Source: Lactobacillus johnsonii
Lineage (GTDB): Bacteria > Bacillota > Bacilli > Lactobacillales > Lactobacillaceae
Direction: 5' to 3'
Length of the DNA: 64,000 nt
NCBI RefSeq assembly: GCF_014058685.1
Contig: NZ_CP059055.1
Span: 434,001 to 498,000, forward strand
The position numbers and the translations under genes are program-made. Below the pieces are notes generated by a model, which saw only the letters and a program-made list of their open reading frames with translations, made no database searches and was not told the DNA's origin. Numbering within the stretch: position 1 is the first letter of the stretch; each line of letters starts with the position of its first letter. Shown piece after piece: positions 53,267 through 64,000 of the stretch.

Positions 53267-54529
53267 ATGAACGAATATTTAAAAAATATAAAGTACCGTA
53301 CCCTTCTAAATTCTGACTTAATTGATTCAATTGGTAATAGCTTATATGATATTGTTTTTGTCATTTATGCTAGTACTGTTCCAAATAAATCTCTTGCTGT
53401 TTCACTCGCTTCAATGGCTACTATAGTACCGGCTTTATTATCAGTGATAATTGGTGTTTGGGCAGATCGAGCTTCTAAAAAAGTAAACTATATGATTCTT
53501 ACTCGTTTGAGCCAGGCACTACTTTTTATGGCAATCACATTTTTAATCGGTTTGAATAAATCTTTTGGGCTATTTTTAGTATTGCTGCTGATTAATATCA
53601 TTTCAGATATTTTAGGAAATTTTGGAAATGGTTTATCGCTTCCGCTCTTGCAGCATTCGGTTGCTGAAAAAGATTTAAACTCAGCAATGGGATTATATAC
53701 TGCTTCTAACACCACTATTCAAGTAGTTTTTCAGGCTATTGGAGCTACATTAATTGTCGGCTTTAATTATAATTATCCGCTTTTTGGATTGATTAATGCA
53801 GTGACATTTGGTCTTGCTGGACTAATTATTTTTGCTCATAGGCAACAACTCCAAGTTGCTGAAAGCCAGATAAAAATTTTGAATAATGATAATACAGGAT
53901 CAAATAGCTCTCTCAGAAATTCATTTAATCTCTTAACTAGAAAAAAGAGATTATTAATAATTATAATATTAGCTGTTTGCATCAATTTTTTAGGTGCAGC
54001 CATGATTCCATTAATTAATGTCTCACTTTTAAAATATAAAGCATTATATTTTTTAAATTATGGGTATACTGTTGCTGGAATAAACATTCTATTTTCAGTA
54101 GGTACTATTTTAGGTGCTTTATTTGTTAATGATTTTTTTAAGAAAAGTTCTATTGAGAGTTTGCTAAGTTACTGTTCACTTTCCTTGTTACTACTAGCTA
54201 TCGTACTTATTAGACATACATCGTTTTGGCTATTAGCAATTATTATTTTAATTACAGGATATTTAGCTGGAAAAATAAATCCTCGCCTCAGTGCTTTAAT
54301 TATGACGATAGTACCTGATACGCAGTTGGCATCTACAAATGGTCTTTTTCAAATGTTAGTATTAATTGGTGCGCCTATAGGACAAGTATTATTTTTAGGA
54401 ATAGCAAATGGATTTTCTCCTTTATATAGCTGGATTCTATTTTCAATATTGGCTGTAGTTTTAGTGATTATAACTTCCTTTTTCAAAGTGAAATTAAAAA
54501 GATCTATATCCCTCTCAGTTGATGAATAG
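53267..54529 (+). CDS. MFS transporter (drug or peptide efflux type)
   Basis: This 420-residue protein has about twelve hydrophobic helices and the layout of MFS permeases such as MdrP/Bcr-type exporters (GVWADRASKKVNYMILTRL in the first half, GTILGALFVNDFFKKSS in the second). The start has GAAAGGG at a proper distance. It is the only intact gene behind rgg copy 4. Substrate unknown; MFS permeases next to Rgg often export a toxin or peptide. Confidence 0.85.
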   Translation: MNEYLKNIKYRTLLNSDLIDSIGNSLYDIVFVIYASTVPNKSLAVSLASMATIVPALLSVIIGVWADRASKKVNYMILTRLSQALLFMAITFLIGLNKSFGLFLVLLLINIISDILGNFGNGLSLPLLQHSVAEKDLNSAMGLYTASNTTIQVVFQAIGATLIVGFNYNYPLFGLINAVTFGLAGLIIFAHRQQLQVAESQIKILNNDNTGSNSSLRNSFNLLTRKKRLLIIIILAVCINFLGAAMIPLINVSLLKYKALYFLNYGYTVAGINILFSVGTILGALFVNDFFKKSSIESLLSYCSLSLLLLAIVLIRHTSFWLLAIIILITGYLAGKINPRLSALIMTIVPDTQLASTNGLFQMLVLIGAPIGQVLFLGIANGFSPLYSWILFSILAVVLVIITSFFKVKLKRSISLSVDE

Positions 54530-54530
54530 T

Positions 54531-54570
54531 ATAAAATTCTTCATGCAATTAGGCATGGAGAATTTTTTTG
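54531..54570 (+). terminator. Terminator after the MFS gene, repeat of the one at 52.2 kb
   Basis: AATTCTTCATGCA ... GGCATGGAGAATT with T run; only the loop differs from the terminator at 52212-52250. Confidence 0.85.
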
Positions 54571-54641
54571 CGTCTCAAGAGTTAACATTTTTACGTTATA
54601 ATAGAACATAGGTTTTTGGAAGAAAGGATATTTGGTAACGA

Positions 54642-57215
54642 ATGGCAAAAAAAGATACGACACCGATGATGAAGCAATATTACGAAATTAAGGAACAATA
54701 TCCCGATGCGTTTTTGTTTTATCGTGTGGGTGATTTCTATGAATTATTTGAAGATGATGCAATCAAAGGTGCACAAATTCTAGAATTAACCTTAACTCAT
54801 CGTTCAAATAAAACTAAAAATCCAATTCCAATGGCAGGCGTGCCTCATTTAGCTGTGGATACTTACGTTAATACTTTAGTAGAAAAGGGCTATAAAGTAG
54901 CACTTTGTGAACAACTTGAAGATCCGAAAAAAGCTAAAGGGATGGTTAAACGCGGAATTATTCAATTAATTACGCCGGGTACCATGATGCAAGAGCGGCC
55001 AGATCAAGCAAAAGACAGCAACTATTTAACTTCTGTTATTTCTACAAATTCTGGCTTTGGTTTAGCCTACAGTGACTTATCCACTGGGGAAACTTTTTCC
55101 ACTCATCTAACTGACTTTGAAGCAGTAGCAAACGAATTATTGTCACTTCAAACACGAGAAGTTGTGTATAACGGCCACTTAACTGACTTAAATAAGGACT
55201 TTTTGAAGAAGGCTAATATTACTGTTTCTGAACCTGTTGAAGTTAAAGGTGAACATGCAGAAATTTCTTATGTAGCTCAGAATTTAACTGATGACGCTGA
55301 AATTAAAGCTACTAAGCAATTAGTTGCATATCTTCTTTCAACCCAAAAGCGTAGTTTAGCCCACCTGCAAGTTGCTCAAAGCTACGAACCAACGCAATAC
55401 TTACAGATGTCTCACACGGTTCAAACTAACTTAGAGTTAATTAAGTCAGCTAAAACATCTAAGAAGATGGGTTCTTTATTCTGGCTTTTAGATAAGACTA
55501 GTACTGCTATGGGTGGACGTTTATTAAAATCTTGGATTGAGCGACCACTTCTTTCAGTTACAGAAATTACACGTCGTCAAGAAATGGTTCAAGCCCTTCT
55601 TGATGATTACTTTACCCGTGAAAAAGTTATCGACAGCTTAAAGGGTGTGTATGACTTAGAAAGATTAACAGGTCGAATTGCTTTTGGTTCAGTTAATGCA
55701 CGTGAAATGCTTCAATTAGCGCATTCTTTAGGTGCAATTCCTGAAATTTTGAATGCACTGCTTGAAACAAGTAATCCACATCTGCAAAACTATGCTAAAC
55801 AAATTGACCCACTAAAAGGAATTCATGACCTAATCGTCAACACCATTGTGGATAATCCGCCACTTCCAACGACTGAAGGTGGATTAATTAGAGAGGGCGT
55901 TTCAGAACAATTAGACCGCTACCGGGATGCCATGAATAATGGTAAGAAGTGGCTATCTGAAATGGAAAGTCATGAACGTGAAGTAACTGGAATTAATAAT
56001 CTAAAAGTTGGTTATAACAAAGTCTTTGGCTACTATATTGAAGTTACAAATTCGAATAAGAGTAAGGTGCCAACTGATCGCTACACTAGAAAGCAGACCC
56101 TAACTAATGCAGAACGTTATATTACGCCTGACTTAAAGGAACATGAAGCTTTAATTTTAGAAGCTGAAGCAAAATCAACTGGTCTAGAATATGATTTATT
56201 TGTAAAGCTGAGAGAAGATGTTAAAAAGTACATCCCTGCCTTGCAAAAACTAGCTAAACAAATCGCAAGTCTAGATGTTTTAACTAATTTTGCGACAGTT
56301 AGTGAACAAAATAATTATGTTCGTCCTAACTTTGTGACTGATAAGCAAGAAATTAATGTAGTTAATGGACGCCACCCAGTTGTTGAACAAGTCATGACTG
56401 CAGGTAGTTATATTCCAAATGACGTGAAGATGGATCAAGATACTAATATTTTCTTGATTACTGGACCAAATATGTCTGGTAAATCAACCTATATGCGTCA
56501 GATGGCTTTAATTGCAATCATGGCGCAGATTGGTTCTTTTGTTCCAGCTGATAGTGCAACCTTACCAATTTTTGACCAAATTTTTACTCGAATTGGTGCA
56601 GCAGATGATTTGATTTCTGGCCAGAGTACTTTTATGGTAGAAATGAGCGAAGCAAACGACGCTTTGCAACATGCAACTAAGCGGTCGCTAGTTTTGTTTG
56701 ATGAAATTGGCCGAGGTACAGCTACTTATGATGGAATGGCACTTGCTGGTGCAATTGTTAAGTACCTTCATGACAAAGTTGGCGCAAAGGCCTTGTTTGC
56801 TACACACTACCATGAATTAACCGATTTAGATCAAACGCTCAAGCATTTGAAGAATATTCATGTAGGAGCAACAGAAGAAAATGGAAAGTTAATTTTCTTA
56901 CACAAGATTCTTCCAGGACCTGCCGATCAATCTTATGGTATTCATGTTGCTCAATTAGCAGGTTTACCACACAAGGTTTTGCGTGAAGCAACAACAATGC
57001 TTAAGCGGTTAGAAAAGCAAGGCGCTAGTGAACTGCAACCAGCTAGTGAACAACTTGATCTCTTTGTTCCTGAAGAAGCGAGTGCACCAGCAATTTCAGA
57101 TGATGAAAAAGATGTATTAGATGAGATTCAAAATGTGTATCTTGCTGACAAGACACCCCTCCAAGTTATGGAATTAGTGGCTCAGTGGCAGCAGGAATTG
57201 AAAGATAAGGACTGA
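54642..57215 (+). CDS. mutS: DNA mismatch repair protein MutS
   Basis: This 857-residue ATPase has the mismatch-binding F-x-E motif in [11 protein letters not shown] (about residues 27-37), Walker [10 protein letters not shown] (about residues 607-615), Walker B region [10 protein letters not shown] and the linked STFMVEMSE. It detects mismatches and calls MutL. A TATAAT at 54597-54602 is the likely -10. mutL starts 5 bp later. Confidence 0.97.
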   Translation: MAKKDTTPMMKQYYEIKEQYPDAFLFYRVGDFYELFEDDAIKGAQILELTLTHRSNKTKNPIPMAGVPHLAVDTYVNTLVEKGYKVALCEQLEDPKKAKGMVKRGIIQLITPGTMMQERPDQAKDSNYLTSVISTNSGFGLAYSDLSTGETFSTHLTDFEAVANELLSLQTREVVYNGHLTDLNKDFLKKANITVSEPVEVKGEHAEISYVAQNLTDDAEIKATKQLVAYLLSTQKRSLAHLQVAQSYEPTQYLQMSHTVQTNLELIKSAKTSKKMGSLFWLLDKTSTAMGGRLLKSWIERPLLSVTEITRRQEMVQALLDDYFTREKVIDSLKGVYDLERLTGRIAFGSVNAREMLQLAHSLGAIPEILNALLETSNPHLQNYAKQIDPLKGIHDLIVNTIVDNPPLPTTEGGLIREGVSEQLDRYRDAMNNGKKWLSEMESHEREVTGINNLKVGYNKVFGYYIEVTNSNKSKVPTDRYTRKQTLTNAERYITPDLKEHEALILEAEAKSTGLEYDLFVKLREDVKKYIPALQKLAKQIASLDVLTNFATVSEQNNYVRPNFVTDKQEINVVNGRHPVVEQVMTAGSYIPNDVKMDQDTNIFLITGPNMSGKSTYMRQMALIAIMAQIGSFVPADSATLPIFDQIFTRIGAADDLISGQSTFMVEMSEANDALQHATKRSLVLFDEIGRGTATYDGMALAGAIVKYLHDKVGAKALFATHYHELTDLDQTLKHLKNIHVGATEENGKLIFLHKILPGPADQSYGIHVAQLAGLPHKVLREATTMLKRLEKQGASELQPASEQLDLFVPEEASAPAISDDEKDVLDEIQNVYLADKTPLQVMELVAQWQQELKDKD

Positions 57216-57220
57216 GAATC

Positions 57221-59113
57221 ATGAGTAAAATTCATGAACTGTCGCCTGAACTAACTAATCAGATTGCAGCTGGTGAAGTTATTGAAAGACCAGCGAGTGT
57301 TGTAAAAGAATTATGTGAAAATTCTCTTGATGCAGGAAGCAAGCGAATCAGAATTGACTTTATTGATGCTGGGTTAAAGCAAATTACAGTTCAAGATAAT
57401 GGTAGCGGAATTGCTAAAGATCAAATTGATTTAGCCTTTACTCGTCACGCAACTAGTAAGATTGCGACTGAACGAGACCTATTTAATATTTCTACTTTAG
57501 GATTTCGCGGAGAAGCTTTAGCCTCAATTGCAGCTGTTTCTCATGTAGAAGTAACGACAAGTAATGATAATTTAGGTGGCGTACGGGCAATTTTTTCAGG
57601 TAGTGAAAAGAAGCTTCAAGAGGATGCAGCTTCGCCTAAAGGAACCAAAATTACAGTTAGCGACTTATTCTTTAATACGCCAGCTCGTTTAAAATATTTG
57701 CGCTCTGAAAGAACTGAAATTTTAAAGATTGTTGATATTGTTAACCGTTTAGCTTTAGGACATCCAGACGTTTCGTTTACCTTAACTAATAATGGCAAAG
57801 TCTTGTTAAAGACCAATGGGCGTGATGATTTAAGGCAAGACATAGCTAATATTTATGGTCGGCAGCTTGCTGAAAAAATGAACATCCTTAAGGGAAAGAG
57901 CCCAGACTTTGAGATTAGCGGCTTAATTTCTGATCCTAATACTACTCGGTCGAACCGCAACTTTATTTCCTTATTATTAAATGGACGCTATATCAAAAAC
58001 TACCGGTTAACCCAAGCAATTATGGCTGGCTATGGCAATAAATTAAGACCGCGTCGTTATCCGATTGCAGTAGTAAAGATTGAACTTGACCCTCTTTTAG
58101 TTGATGTCAATGTTCACCCAACTAAGCAAGAAGTGCGTTTGTCAAAGGAACAAGAGTTAGAGCGTCTGTTAACTACTAGTATTTCTGAAGCTTTAGAACA
58201 AAATAATCAGATTGATTCAGGGTTAAATAATTTATTAGCGCCTAAAAAATCAACTAATATTGATCAATTGAAATTCAACTTAAATAAAGATGTAGTTAAT
58301 ACTGCTCGTCCTGTTGAATTTACTCCGCAAGTTGAACCTGACCAAAACGCTGAAGTGCATGAAACTGGTGCTAATTTTGTTAGCTTAGACCAGGTGCGTA
58401 ATGATGATAAATATGTGATTACGTCAACGTGGAATGACAACGTAAATCAACAAGTACAATTGAGTCCTTTTGATGAAGAAAAGGATATGCAAGGAAAAGA
58501 TGATAGTATTATCTCATCTGGAGATGAAATTTTAGCTAATAATCTACCTGAATTGACTTATATGGGACAAACTAAGTCTTACTTGATTGCTCACCATGAG
58601 GAAGATCTGTATTTAATTGATCAGGTTAACGCATATCGCCGTTTAGCTTATGATCAAATTCTTCAAGATTTAAATAGTGAAAATATTTCTCAGCAAGGTC
58701 TTCTTAGTCCCTTAATTTTGGACTTTAGCAATGTTGATTATTTGAAATTAAAAGAAAATCTAGAAAATCTTCAAGAATTTGGCTTATTTTTAGAAGATTT
58801 TGGTCAAAATAGCCTGATCTTGAGAACATATCCTATGTGGCTTCAGCCCGATGCTGAAAAAAATGTCCGGATGATTTTGGACTTATATTTAAATCAAACT
58901 GAGCATGATATTTCTAAGCTTAAAGCGCAAATTGCTGGCGAAATAACTATGCGTCAAAGTGCTAGAAGAAGAATGCTCAATCCAGTTGAAGCACAAGAGT
59001 TGTTAAAAGAATTAAGAAATAGTAGTGATCCTTATCAAGATTTTGAAGGAAAAATAATTATTATCCAGTTAAGCGAAAATGATCTTAACAAGATGTTTAA
59101 AAAAGATGAGTAG
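57221..59113 (+). CDS. mutL: DNA mismatch repair protein MutL
   Basis: This 630-residue GHKL ATPase has [30 protein letters not shown] (residues 8-37), DNGSGI and [13 protein letters not shown], then a linker (about 330-430) and a C-terminal dimerisation domain. The [14 protein letters not shown] region replaces the DQHA(X)2E(X)4E endonuclease motif, which looks degenerate (DQVNAYRR), so the nicking activity may be weak or lost. It is cotranscribed with mutS, ruvA and ruvB. Confidence 0.95.
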   Translation: MSKIHELSPELTNQIAAGEVIERPASVVKELCENSLDAGSKRIRIDFIDAGLKQITVQDNGSGIAKDQIDLAFTRHATSKIATERDLFNISTLGFRGEALASIAAVSHVEVTTSNDNLGGVRAIFSGSEKKLQEDAASPKGTKITVSDLFFNTPARLKYLRSERTEILKIVDIVNRLALGHPDVSFTLTNNGKVLLKTNGRDDLRQDIANIYGRQLAEKMNILKGKSPDFEISGLISDPNTTRSNRNFISLLLNGRYIKNYRLTQAIMAGYGNKLRPRRYPIAVVKIELDPLLVDVNVHPTKQEVRLSKEQELERLLTTSISEALEQNNQIDSGLNNLLAPKKSTNIDQLKFNLNKDVVNTARPVEFTPQVEPDQNAEVHETGANFVSLDQVRNDDKYVITSTWNDNVNQQVQLSPFDEEKDMQGKDDSIISSGDEILANNLPELTYMGQTKSYLIAHHEEDLYLIDQVNAYRRLAYDQILQDLNSENISQQGLLSPLILDFSNVDYLKLKENLENLQEFGLFLEDFGQNSLILRTYPMWLQPDAEKNVRMILDLYLNQTEHDISKLKAQIAGEITMRQSARRRMLNPVEAQELLKELRNSSDPYQDFEGKIIIIQLSENDLNKMFKKDE

Positions 59114-59118
59114 GTAAA

Positions 59119-59697
59119 ATGTTTGAATATCTCAAGGGAATAGTAACAAAAATTGATCCAGCTTATATCGTTCTAGATGTAAACGGAGTTGGCTATAAGA
59201 TTCTTTGTCCCACTCCTTATAGTTATGATGAAAATCAACCTGCAACAATTTACGTTGAGCAAGTTGTAAGAGATACCGGAATTACTTTGTATGGTTTTTT
59301 GTCTTTAGAAGATAAAGAATTATTTTTAAAATTATTAAGTGTTTCAGGAATTGGACCTAAGTCTGCTGTGGCAATTATGGCTGCTGAAGATACTGATTCT
59401 TTGGCTAGTGCAATTCAAAATGGTGAAGTAAAATACCTGACTCGTTTCCCGGGAGTAGGAAAAAAGACTGCTTCCCAGATTGTCTTAGACTTGAAGGGAA
59501 AACTAGGCGACTATGTAAAAAAATCAACTGCTGCTGCCGATCTTACTCCAAGTCTGCAAGATGCTTTACTTGCCTTAGTAGCACTTGGTTATACCCAAAA
59601 AGAAGTTGATCGAATTACGCCAAAATTAGCAAAATTACCTGAAAACACTGCTGATGGTTATGTTAAGGAAGCATTGGCTTTACTACTTAAGAAATAA
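59119..59697 (+). CDS. ruvA: Holliday junction DNA helicase subunit RuvA
   Basis: This 192-residue protein has three RuvA domains: an N-terminal OB fold ([28 protein letters not shown]), two helix-hairpin-helix motifs ([16 protein letters not shown] and [23 protein letters not shown]) and a C-terminal domain that contacts RuvB. It binds four-way junctions. ruvB follows 37 bp later. Confidence 0.96.
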   Translation: MFEYLKGIVTKIDPAYIVLDVNGVGYKILCPTPYSYDENQPATIYVEQVVRDTGITLYGFLSLEDKELFLKLLSVSGIGPKSAVAIMAAEDTDSLASAIQNGEVKYLTRFPGVGKKTASQIVLDLKGKLGDYVKKSTAAADLTPSLQDALLALVALGYTQKEVDRITPKLAKLPENTADGYVKEALALLLKK

Positions 59698-59734
59698 AAT
59701 TTAGAAATTAATTGATGATAGGGAAGTGAAAGAT

Positions 59735-60745
59735 GTGAACGAGGAAGAACGAATTATAGGAGCAGAAAGTAGTGAAGAAGATGAAACAATCGAATTATCG
59801 CTGCGTCCGCAACTACTTGCTCAATATATTGGACAAGATAAAGTTAAGAGCGAGATGAAAATATACATTAAAGCAGCAAAACAACGTGATGAAGCTTTAG
59901 ATCATGTTCTTTTGTATGGACCTCCTGGATTAGGTAAGACTACTTTGGCTTTTGTAATTGCTAATGAAATGGGGGTTCATTTAAAGAGTACATCCGGACC
60001 AGCAATTGAAAAGGCTGGAGACTTAGTAGCGCTGCTTTCAGAATTGAATCCGGGGGATGTTCTATTCATTGATGAGATCCACCGTTTAGCAAAACCCGTG
60101 GAAGAAGTTCTCTATTCAGCAATGGAAGATTTTTATATCGACATTGTTGTTGGAGAAGGTCAAACAACACATGCAGTCCATGTACCGCTACCTCCTTTTA
60201 CCTTAATTGGGGCAACCACTAGAGCGGGTCAACTGTCTGCGCCGCTAAGAGATCGTTTTGGAATTATTGAACATATGCAGTACTATTCTGTTGAAGATTT
60301 GGAAAAAATAATTCAAAGATCTAGTGTAGTCTTTAATACAAAGATTGATCCTGAAGCAGCAATTGAATTAGCACGTCGCTCTCGTGGCACGCCTCGTGTT
60401 GCTAACCGCTTGCTTAAACGTGTGCGTGATTTTGCTGAAGTAAAGGGTAAAGAAGCTATTTCGTTAGTAACAACTAAGCACTCACTTCATTTATTAGAAG
60501 TTGACGATGAAGGACTAGACCAGACGGACCGGAAGCTTTTAAGAATGATGATTGAAAACTATGGCGGAGGTCCAGTTGGGATTAAGACAATTGCAGCTAA
60601 TGTAGGGGAAGATACAGATACAATTGAAGAAGTATATGAACCGTACTTACTGCAAAAAGGTTTTATTACTCGAACTCCTCGAGGCAGAAGCGTTACACAA
60701 AAAGCTTATCTGCAATTAGGTTATCCACCAAAAGATGAAAAGTAA
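59735..60745 (+). CDS. ruvB: Holliday junction branch migration helicase RuvB
   Basis: From GTG 59735 (after AGGGAAG) the protein is 336 residues, with Walker [12 protein letters not shown], Walker B FIDEIHRL and the sensor [19 protein letters not shown], and the RuvB C-terminal wing ([35 protein letters not shown]). It pumps DNA through RuvA-bound junctions. It is followed by yajC. Confidence 0.96.
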   Translation: MNEEERIIGAESSEEDETIELSLRPQLLAQYIGQDKVKSEMKIYIKAAKQRDEALDHVLLYGPPGLGKTTLAFVIANEMGVHLKSTSGPAIEKAGDLVALLSELNPGDVLFIDEIHRLAKPVEEVLYSAMEDFYIDIVVGEGQTTHAVHVPLPPFTLIGATTRAGQLSAPLRDRFGIIEHMQYYSVEDLEKIIQRSSVVFNTKIDPEAAIELARRSRGTPRVANRLLKRVRDFAEVKGKEAISLVTTKHSLHLLEVDDEGLDQTDRKLLRMMIENYGGGPVGIKTIAANVGEDTDTIEEVYEPYLLQKGFITRTPRGRSVTQKAYLQLGYPPKDEK

Positions 60746-60820
60746 GTTTTTAGTTAAGCTAAAAATACGGTATAATTATTACTTGAAAGTTAATTAATAA
60801 AAACAATGAGGTGTAATACT

Positions 60821-61261
60821 TTGAATACATTTTTCTTAGCACAAAGTGCTGCCGGTATGAATAATATTTTTATGATCATTGCAATGATTGCAATTTTTGT
60901 TTTCTTCTATTTCTCAATGATCAAGCCACAAAAAAAGCAACAACAAGAACGTATGAAGATGATGTCTGAACTTAAGAAGGGCGACCAAGTAATTATGGTT
61001 GATGGTCTTCATGGTAAAGTTGATTCAATTAATGATAGTGATAAGACTGTCGTTATTGATGCGGACGGAATCTTTTTAACATTTGAAAGAATGGCTATTC
61101 GTCGTGTTCTTCCAACTGCTGCAGCTCCTGCACAAGACCTTAAGTCTAATGAAGCTAAAGAAGAAAAAGTTGAAACTGAAGAAAAGACTGTTGAAAAAGA
61201 CAGTAAGCCAGAAGAAAAAGCTACTGATACAACTGAAAACACTAATTCAGAAGATAAATAA
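60821..61261 (+). CDS. yajC: Preprotein translocase accessory protein YajC
   Basis: From TTG 60821, after GAGGTG, the protein is 146 residues with one N-terminal helix (about residues 13-34), then KPQKKQQQERMKMMSELKKGDQVIMVDGLHGKV of the YajC family and a long acidic, low-complexity tail rich in Glu/Lys. It is an ancillary part of the Sec translocase. A TATAAT at 60771-60776 is the likely -10. The tail is longer than in most YajC proteins. Confidence 0.92.
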   Translation: MNTFFLAQSAAGMNNIFMIIAMIAIFVFFYFSMIKPQKKQQQERMKMMSELKKGDQVIMVDGLHGKVDSINDSDKTVVIDADGIFLTFERMAIRRVLPTAAAPAQDLKSNEAKEEKVETEEKTVEKDSKPEEKATDTTENTNSEDK

Positions 61262-61262
61262 A

Positions 61263-61286
61263 GAACGTCCGCAAGGACGTTTTTTA
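61263..61286 (+). terminator. Terminator after yajC
   Basis: AACGTCC and GGACGTT form a stem around GCAA and run into TTTTT. Confidence 0.85.
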
Positions 61287-61358
61287 TTTTTTTATTGTCA
61301 TGACTAGTATTGTAAAATAGAATTGGTAAAGTTGATTTTTATTAAGTAGGTAGTTAGA

Positions 61359-62807
61359 ATGAAAAATATTCCAGTTGTTATGATTATTTTTGGTGGCTCC
61401 GGAGATTTAGCTCATAGAAAGCTTTATCCAGCCTTATTTAATTTGTATCAAAAAGGTTTAATTCATGATCATTTTGCTGTAATTGGTACAGCGAGAAGAC
61501 CTTGGAGCCATGAATATTTGCAAGAACAAGTAGTTGAAGCAGTTAAAGAAAGCTGTGACAACTTTGATGAAAAAGAAGCAAAAGAATTCGCTTCACATTT
61601 TTATTACCAGTCTCACGATGTAACTGATATTGGCCACTACATTGCCTTGAAGGAATTAGCAGCTAAACTTGATGAAAAATATCAAGCAGAAGGAAATCGA
61701 ATTTTCTACATGGCTATGGCACCAAGATTTTTTGGTACAATTGCTACTCACATTAATGATCAAAAATTGCTTGGTAGCGGCTTTAACCGTTTAGTAATTG
61801 AAAAGCCATTTGGTCATGATTTAGCTTCAGCAGAAAAGTTAAACCGAGAAATTGGCGAAAGTTTTGATGAAGAGTCGGTATATCGAATTGACCACTATCT
61901 TGGAAAAGAAATGGTTCAAAATATTATGCCTCTAAGAATGACTAATCCAATTGTTAAGAATATCTGGAATAATGACTATATCGCAAATATGCAAGTAACT
62001 TTAGCAGAAAGTCTAGGAGTAGGAACTCGTGGTGGTTACTACGAAACATCTGGTGCTTTACGTGATATGGTTCAAAACCATATTTTTCAAATTATTACAC
62101 TTTTAGCTATGCCTGAGCCTAAAGGACTTGATTCAGACCATATTCACCAAGCTAAACAAGAATTATTAGATAGTCTAGTAATTCCAACTCCAGAAATGGT
62201 TAAAAAGCATTTCTCACGAGGACAATATTTAGCTGATGATAATGAAGTAGAGTATTTAAAGGCAGATCAAGTTGCACTAGACTCTAAAGTAGAAACATTT
62301 GTAGCTGGAGAAGTTAAATTCAAAAAGGGTCCAGTAGCTGATGTGCCAATTTACTTTAGAACTGGTAAGAAAATGAAGGATAAGGTTTCTCGCATTGATA
62401 TTGTTCTTCACCATATGAATAATTTATACGGTAGCGCACATTCAAATAATATCTCAATTATTATTGATCCAATTAGTGAAATTTATTTCACAATTAATGG
62501 AAAGAAGATTACAGCTGAAGGTTTAAGAAGAGAAAACCTTAGTTATAAGTTTTCTAAGGAAGAAATGGAGCAAGTTCCAGATGGCTACGAACGATTGCTT
62601 CACGATGTGTTTGTAGCAGATAGAACTAACTTTACTCACTGGTCAGAATTGAAGCAATATTGGAAGTTCGTTGATGCAGTTGAAGATGTTTGGCAAGATG
62701 AAAATAAAGATGTTAAGCAGCTTGAACAATATCCAAGTGGTAAGTTCGGTATGGAATCAAGTAATCATATTTTTGAAAAAGATAGCGAGCACTGGATTTA
62801 CCGTTAA
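61359..62807 (+). CDS. zwf: Glucose-6-phosphate 1-dehydrogenase
   Basis: This 482-residue enzyme has the N-terminal Rossmann motif IFGGSGDLAHRKLYPAL (about residues 9-25) and the active-site signature RIDHYLGKEMVQN (about residues 176-188). It oxidises glucose-6-phosphate to 6-phosphogluconolactone, giving NADPH for the pentose phosphate route. Its TAA overlaps the dinB start by 1 bp. Confidence 0.95.
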   Translation: MKNIPVVMIIFGGSGDLAHRKLYPALFNLYQKGLIHDHFAVIGTARRPWSHEYLQEQVVEAVKESCDNFDEKEAKEFASHFYYQSHDVTDIGHYIALKELAAKLDEKYQAEGNRIFYMAMAPRFFGTIATHINDQKLLGSGFNRLVIEKPFGHDLASAEKLNREIGESFDEESVYRIDHYLGKEMVQNIMPLRMTNPIVKNIWNNDYIANMQVTLAESLGVGTRGGYYETSGALRDMVQNHIFQIITLLAMPEPKGLDSDHIHQAKQELLDSLVIPTPEMVKKHFSRGQYLADDNEVEYLKADQVALDSKVETFVAGEVKFKKGPVADVPIYFRTGKKMKDKVSRIDIVLHHMNNLYGSAHSNNISIIIDPISEIYFTINGKKITAEGLRRENLSYKFSKEEMEQVPDGYERLLHDVFVADRTNFTHWSELKQYWKFVDAVEDVWQDENKDVKQLEQYPSGKFGMESSNHIFEKDSEHWIYR

Positions 62808-63928
62808 TGGATTTACTGCCTAAAAACAATACGAGTCGTAAGATTATTCATATTGATATGGATGCCTTCTATGCTTCAGTAGAAATGCGCGATAATCCAT
62901 CAATTAGAAATAAAGCCGTCTTAATTGGTGGAGATCCGAAGAAAAATAAGGGTCATGGGGTTGTAGCGACGGCGAATTATATTGCTCGGAGCTATGGAGC
63001 TCATTCAGCGATGCCGACGGCTAAGGCGGTAAGATTAATACCAGCAGAGAAGTTGGTAATTATTCAACCAAATTTTGAAAAATATCGTGCTGTATCAGCT
63101 GAAATTCATCAATTGATGCATAAGATAACTGATCGGGTAGAATCTGTTGCGTTAGATGAAGCATATTTAGATGTTACTGAAAATAAGCTTAATTTAACCG
63201 ATCCAGTTCGTATTGCTGCTTTACTTCAGGAACGAATCTATCAAAGAATTGGTTTGACTAGTTCATTTGGTGTCTCTTATAACAAGTTTTTAGCTAAGAT
63301 GGGCTCAGAATATGCCAAGCCTTTTGGGAGAACTGTAATTAAACCAGAAGGTGCTCGCGATTTTTTAGCAAAACAACCAATAAAGAACTTCCCGGGTATT
63401 GGACCAAAGACTCAAGAAAAACTGGCAGAGATGGAGGTTTATACCGGAGCTGATCTAAGAAAAATTCCAACCGATATTTTAATTAAAAAATTTAATCGAA
63501 TGGGTTATCTTATGGCTCAGCATGCTCATGGTATTGACTTAAGAGATGTAGTGACTGATTCGGAAAGAAATCGAAAATCAATTGGGATTGAACGTACTTT
63601 TAATCAAAATTTATTTGATGAAAATACTGCCTTAACAAAATTGCGGTCATATAGTAGAGAACTTGAAAAAAGTTTAAAGGAGCGCCACTTTCTTGCAAAT
63701 TGTGTTGTCTTAAAAGTACGCGATGCTAATTTTAAGACAATTACTAAAAGAAGGAAGCTAAAGCAGGGCACTAATGATAAAATTGTTATCTACGATACTG
63801 GGCGTGCTTTGTTTGCGACAGAAAAAAGCATGCTTTCAACTGGAATCCGACTTTTAGGCCTTACGGTCACTGATTTTGAAGAGCATCCCGTTGAGAATAT
63901 ATCGCTAGAAATTTTTGATAATGAGTAA
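62807..63928 (+). CDS. dinB: DNA polymerase IV
   Basis: This 373-residue Y-family polymerase has the catalytic IDMDAFYASVEMRDNP (about residues 15-30), GHGVVATANYIARSYG, and SVALDEAYLDVT with the DE pair, followed by a little-finger domain. It copies damaged DNA with low fidelity. The final clamp-binding peptide is not obvious. It is translationally coupled to zwf. Confidence 0.95.
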   Translation: MDLLPKNNTSRKIIHIDMDAFYASVEMRDNPSIRNKAVLIGGDPKKNKGHGVVATANYIARSYGAHSAMPTAKAVRLIPAEKLVIIQPNFEKYRAVSAEIHQLMHKITDRVESVALDEAYLDVTENKLNLTDPVRIAALLQERIYQRIGLTSSFGVSYNKFLAKMGSEYAKPFGRTVIKPEGARDFLAKQPIKNFPGIGPKTQEKLAEMEVYTGADLRKIPTDILIKKFNRMGYLMAQHAHGIDLRDVVTDSERNRKSIGIERTFNQNLFDENTALTKLRSYSRELEKSLKERHFLANCVVLKVRDANFKTITKRRKLKQGTNDKIVIYDTGRALFATEKSMLSTGIRLLGLTVTDFEEHPVENISLEIFDNE

Positions 63929-63965
63929 TGATAAAATAAAAAGAAAAATTTAGGAGAGAGAATTA

Positions 63966-64000
63966 ATGGCAACTTTTGATGAAATTTATGAAAAGATAAA
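63966..64000 (+). CDS. Start of a DHH-family phosphoesterase, probably nrnA (cut by window edge)
   Basis: Only 11 full codons are visible, MATFDEIYEKI, after AGGAGAGAG. In lactobacilli a DHH/DHHA1 nanoRNase/pAp phosphatase commonly follows dinB, and this N-terminus fits, but the identification rests mainly on position. Confidence 0.45.
   Translation, partial: MATFDEIYEKI

Overview
The window is low-GC Gram-positive chromosome. Its gene content and gene order (rplKA/rplJL, dnaX-ybaB-recR, tmk-pstA-holB-yabA-rsmI, tsaB-rimI-tsaD, an ABC-F gene then rex then groESL, mutSL-ruvAB-yajC) fit a lactobacillus. The LPXTG surface protein, ECF folate S component, IS30/ISL3 elements and a formyl-CoA-transferase remnant suggest the Lactobacillus gasseri/johnsonii group; this is inferred from protein resemblance, not from a database search.

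Layout. 1-6.4 kb: ribosomal stalk genes (end of rplK, rplA, then rplJ-rplL behind an L10 leader), split by an amino-acid ABC transporter operon, then a potassium channel and a YbxB-like methyltransferase. 6.5-7.9 kb: an Rgg-type regulator and a YxeA-like exported protein. 7.9-18.4 kb: dense housekeeping DNA (tadA, SRP RNA, DNA polymerase III tau and delta', recR, tmk, the c-di-AMP receptor pstA, yabA, rsmI, thioesterase, folT, tRNA t6A genes). 18.5-25 kb: a 1000-residue LPXTG protein with an 8-G tract inside its promoter spacer, a nuclease-like ORF, a membrane protein and a ClC transporter. 24.9-30 kb: guaC divergent from purA-purB with a PurBox, an unrecognised gene and a Nudix hydrolase.

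30-46 kb is accessory and scarred. It holds three copies of one IS30-family element (two flanked by 13-bp target duplications, one without), an ISL3 element with an 8-bp duplication, a 5'-truncated AgrC-type kinase with its LytTR response regulator, an in-frame chimera of a CoA-transferase N-terminus with a Nudix C-terminus, a second intact Rgg, an orphan solute-binding lipoprotein, the ABC-F and rex genes, a LOG-family gene, a PTS EIIB remnant and a LytTR/LiaF-like pair. 46.0-46.7 kb holds a tandem type I toxin-antitoxin-like locus, one module intact and one with a decayed toxin, next to CIRCE-controlled groESL.

49-54.6 kb is a second Rgg neighbourhood. One frameshifted Rgg precedes a small membrane protein, a 16-residue ORF with a strong ribosome binding site and an ABC exporter. 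A second frameshifted Rgg precedes an MFS permease and is bracketed by near-identical terminators. 54.6-64 kb returns to housekeeping genes: mutS, mutL, ruvA, ruvB, yajC, zwf, dinB and the start of a probable nrnA.

The most interesting signals are the peptide/ABC exporter/Rgg locus, the tandem toxin-antitoxin array, the poly-G promoter, the chimeric gene, and the two IS30 copies that share the same frameshift yet sit at separate insertion sites.
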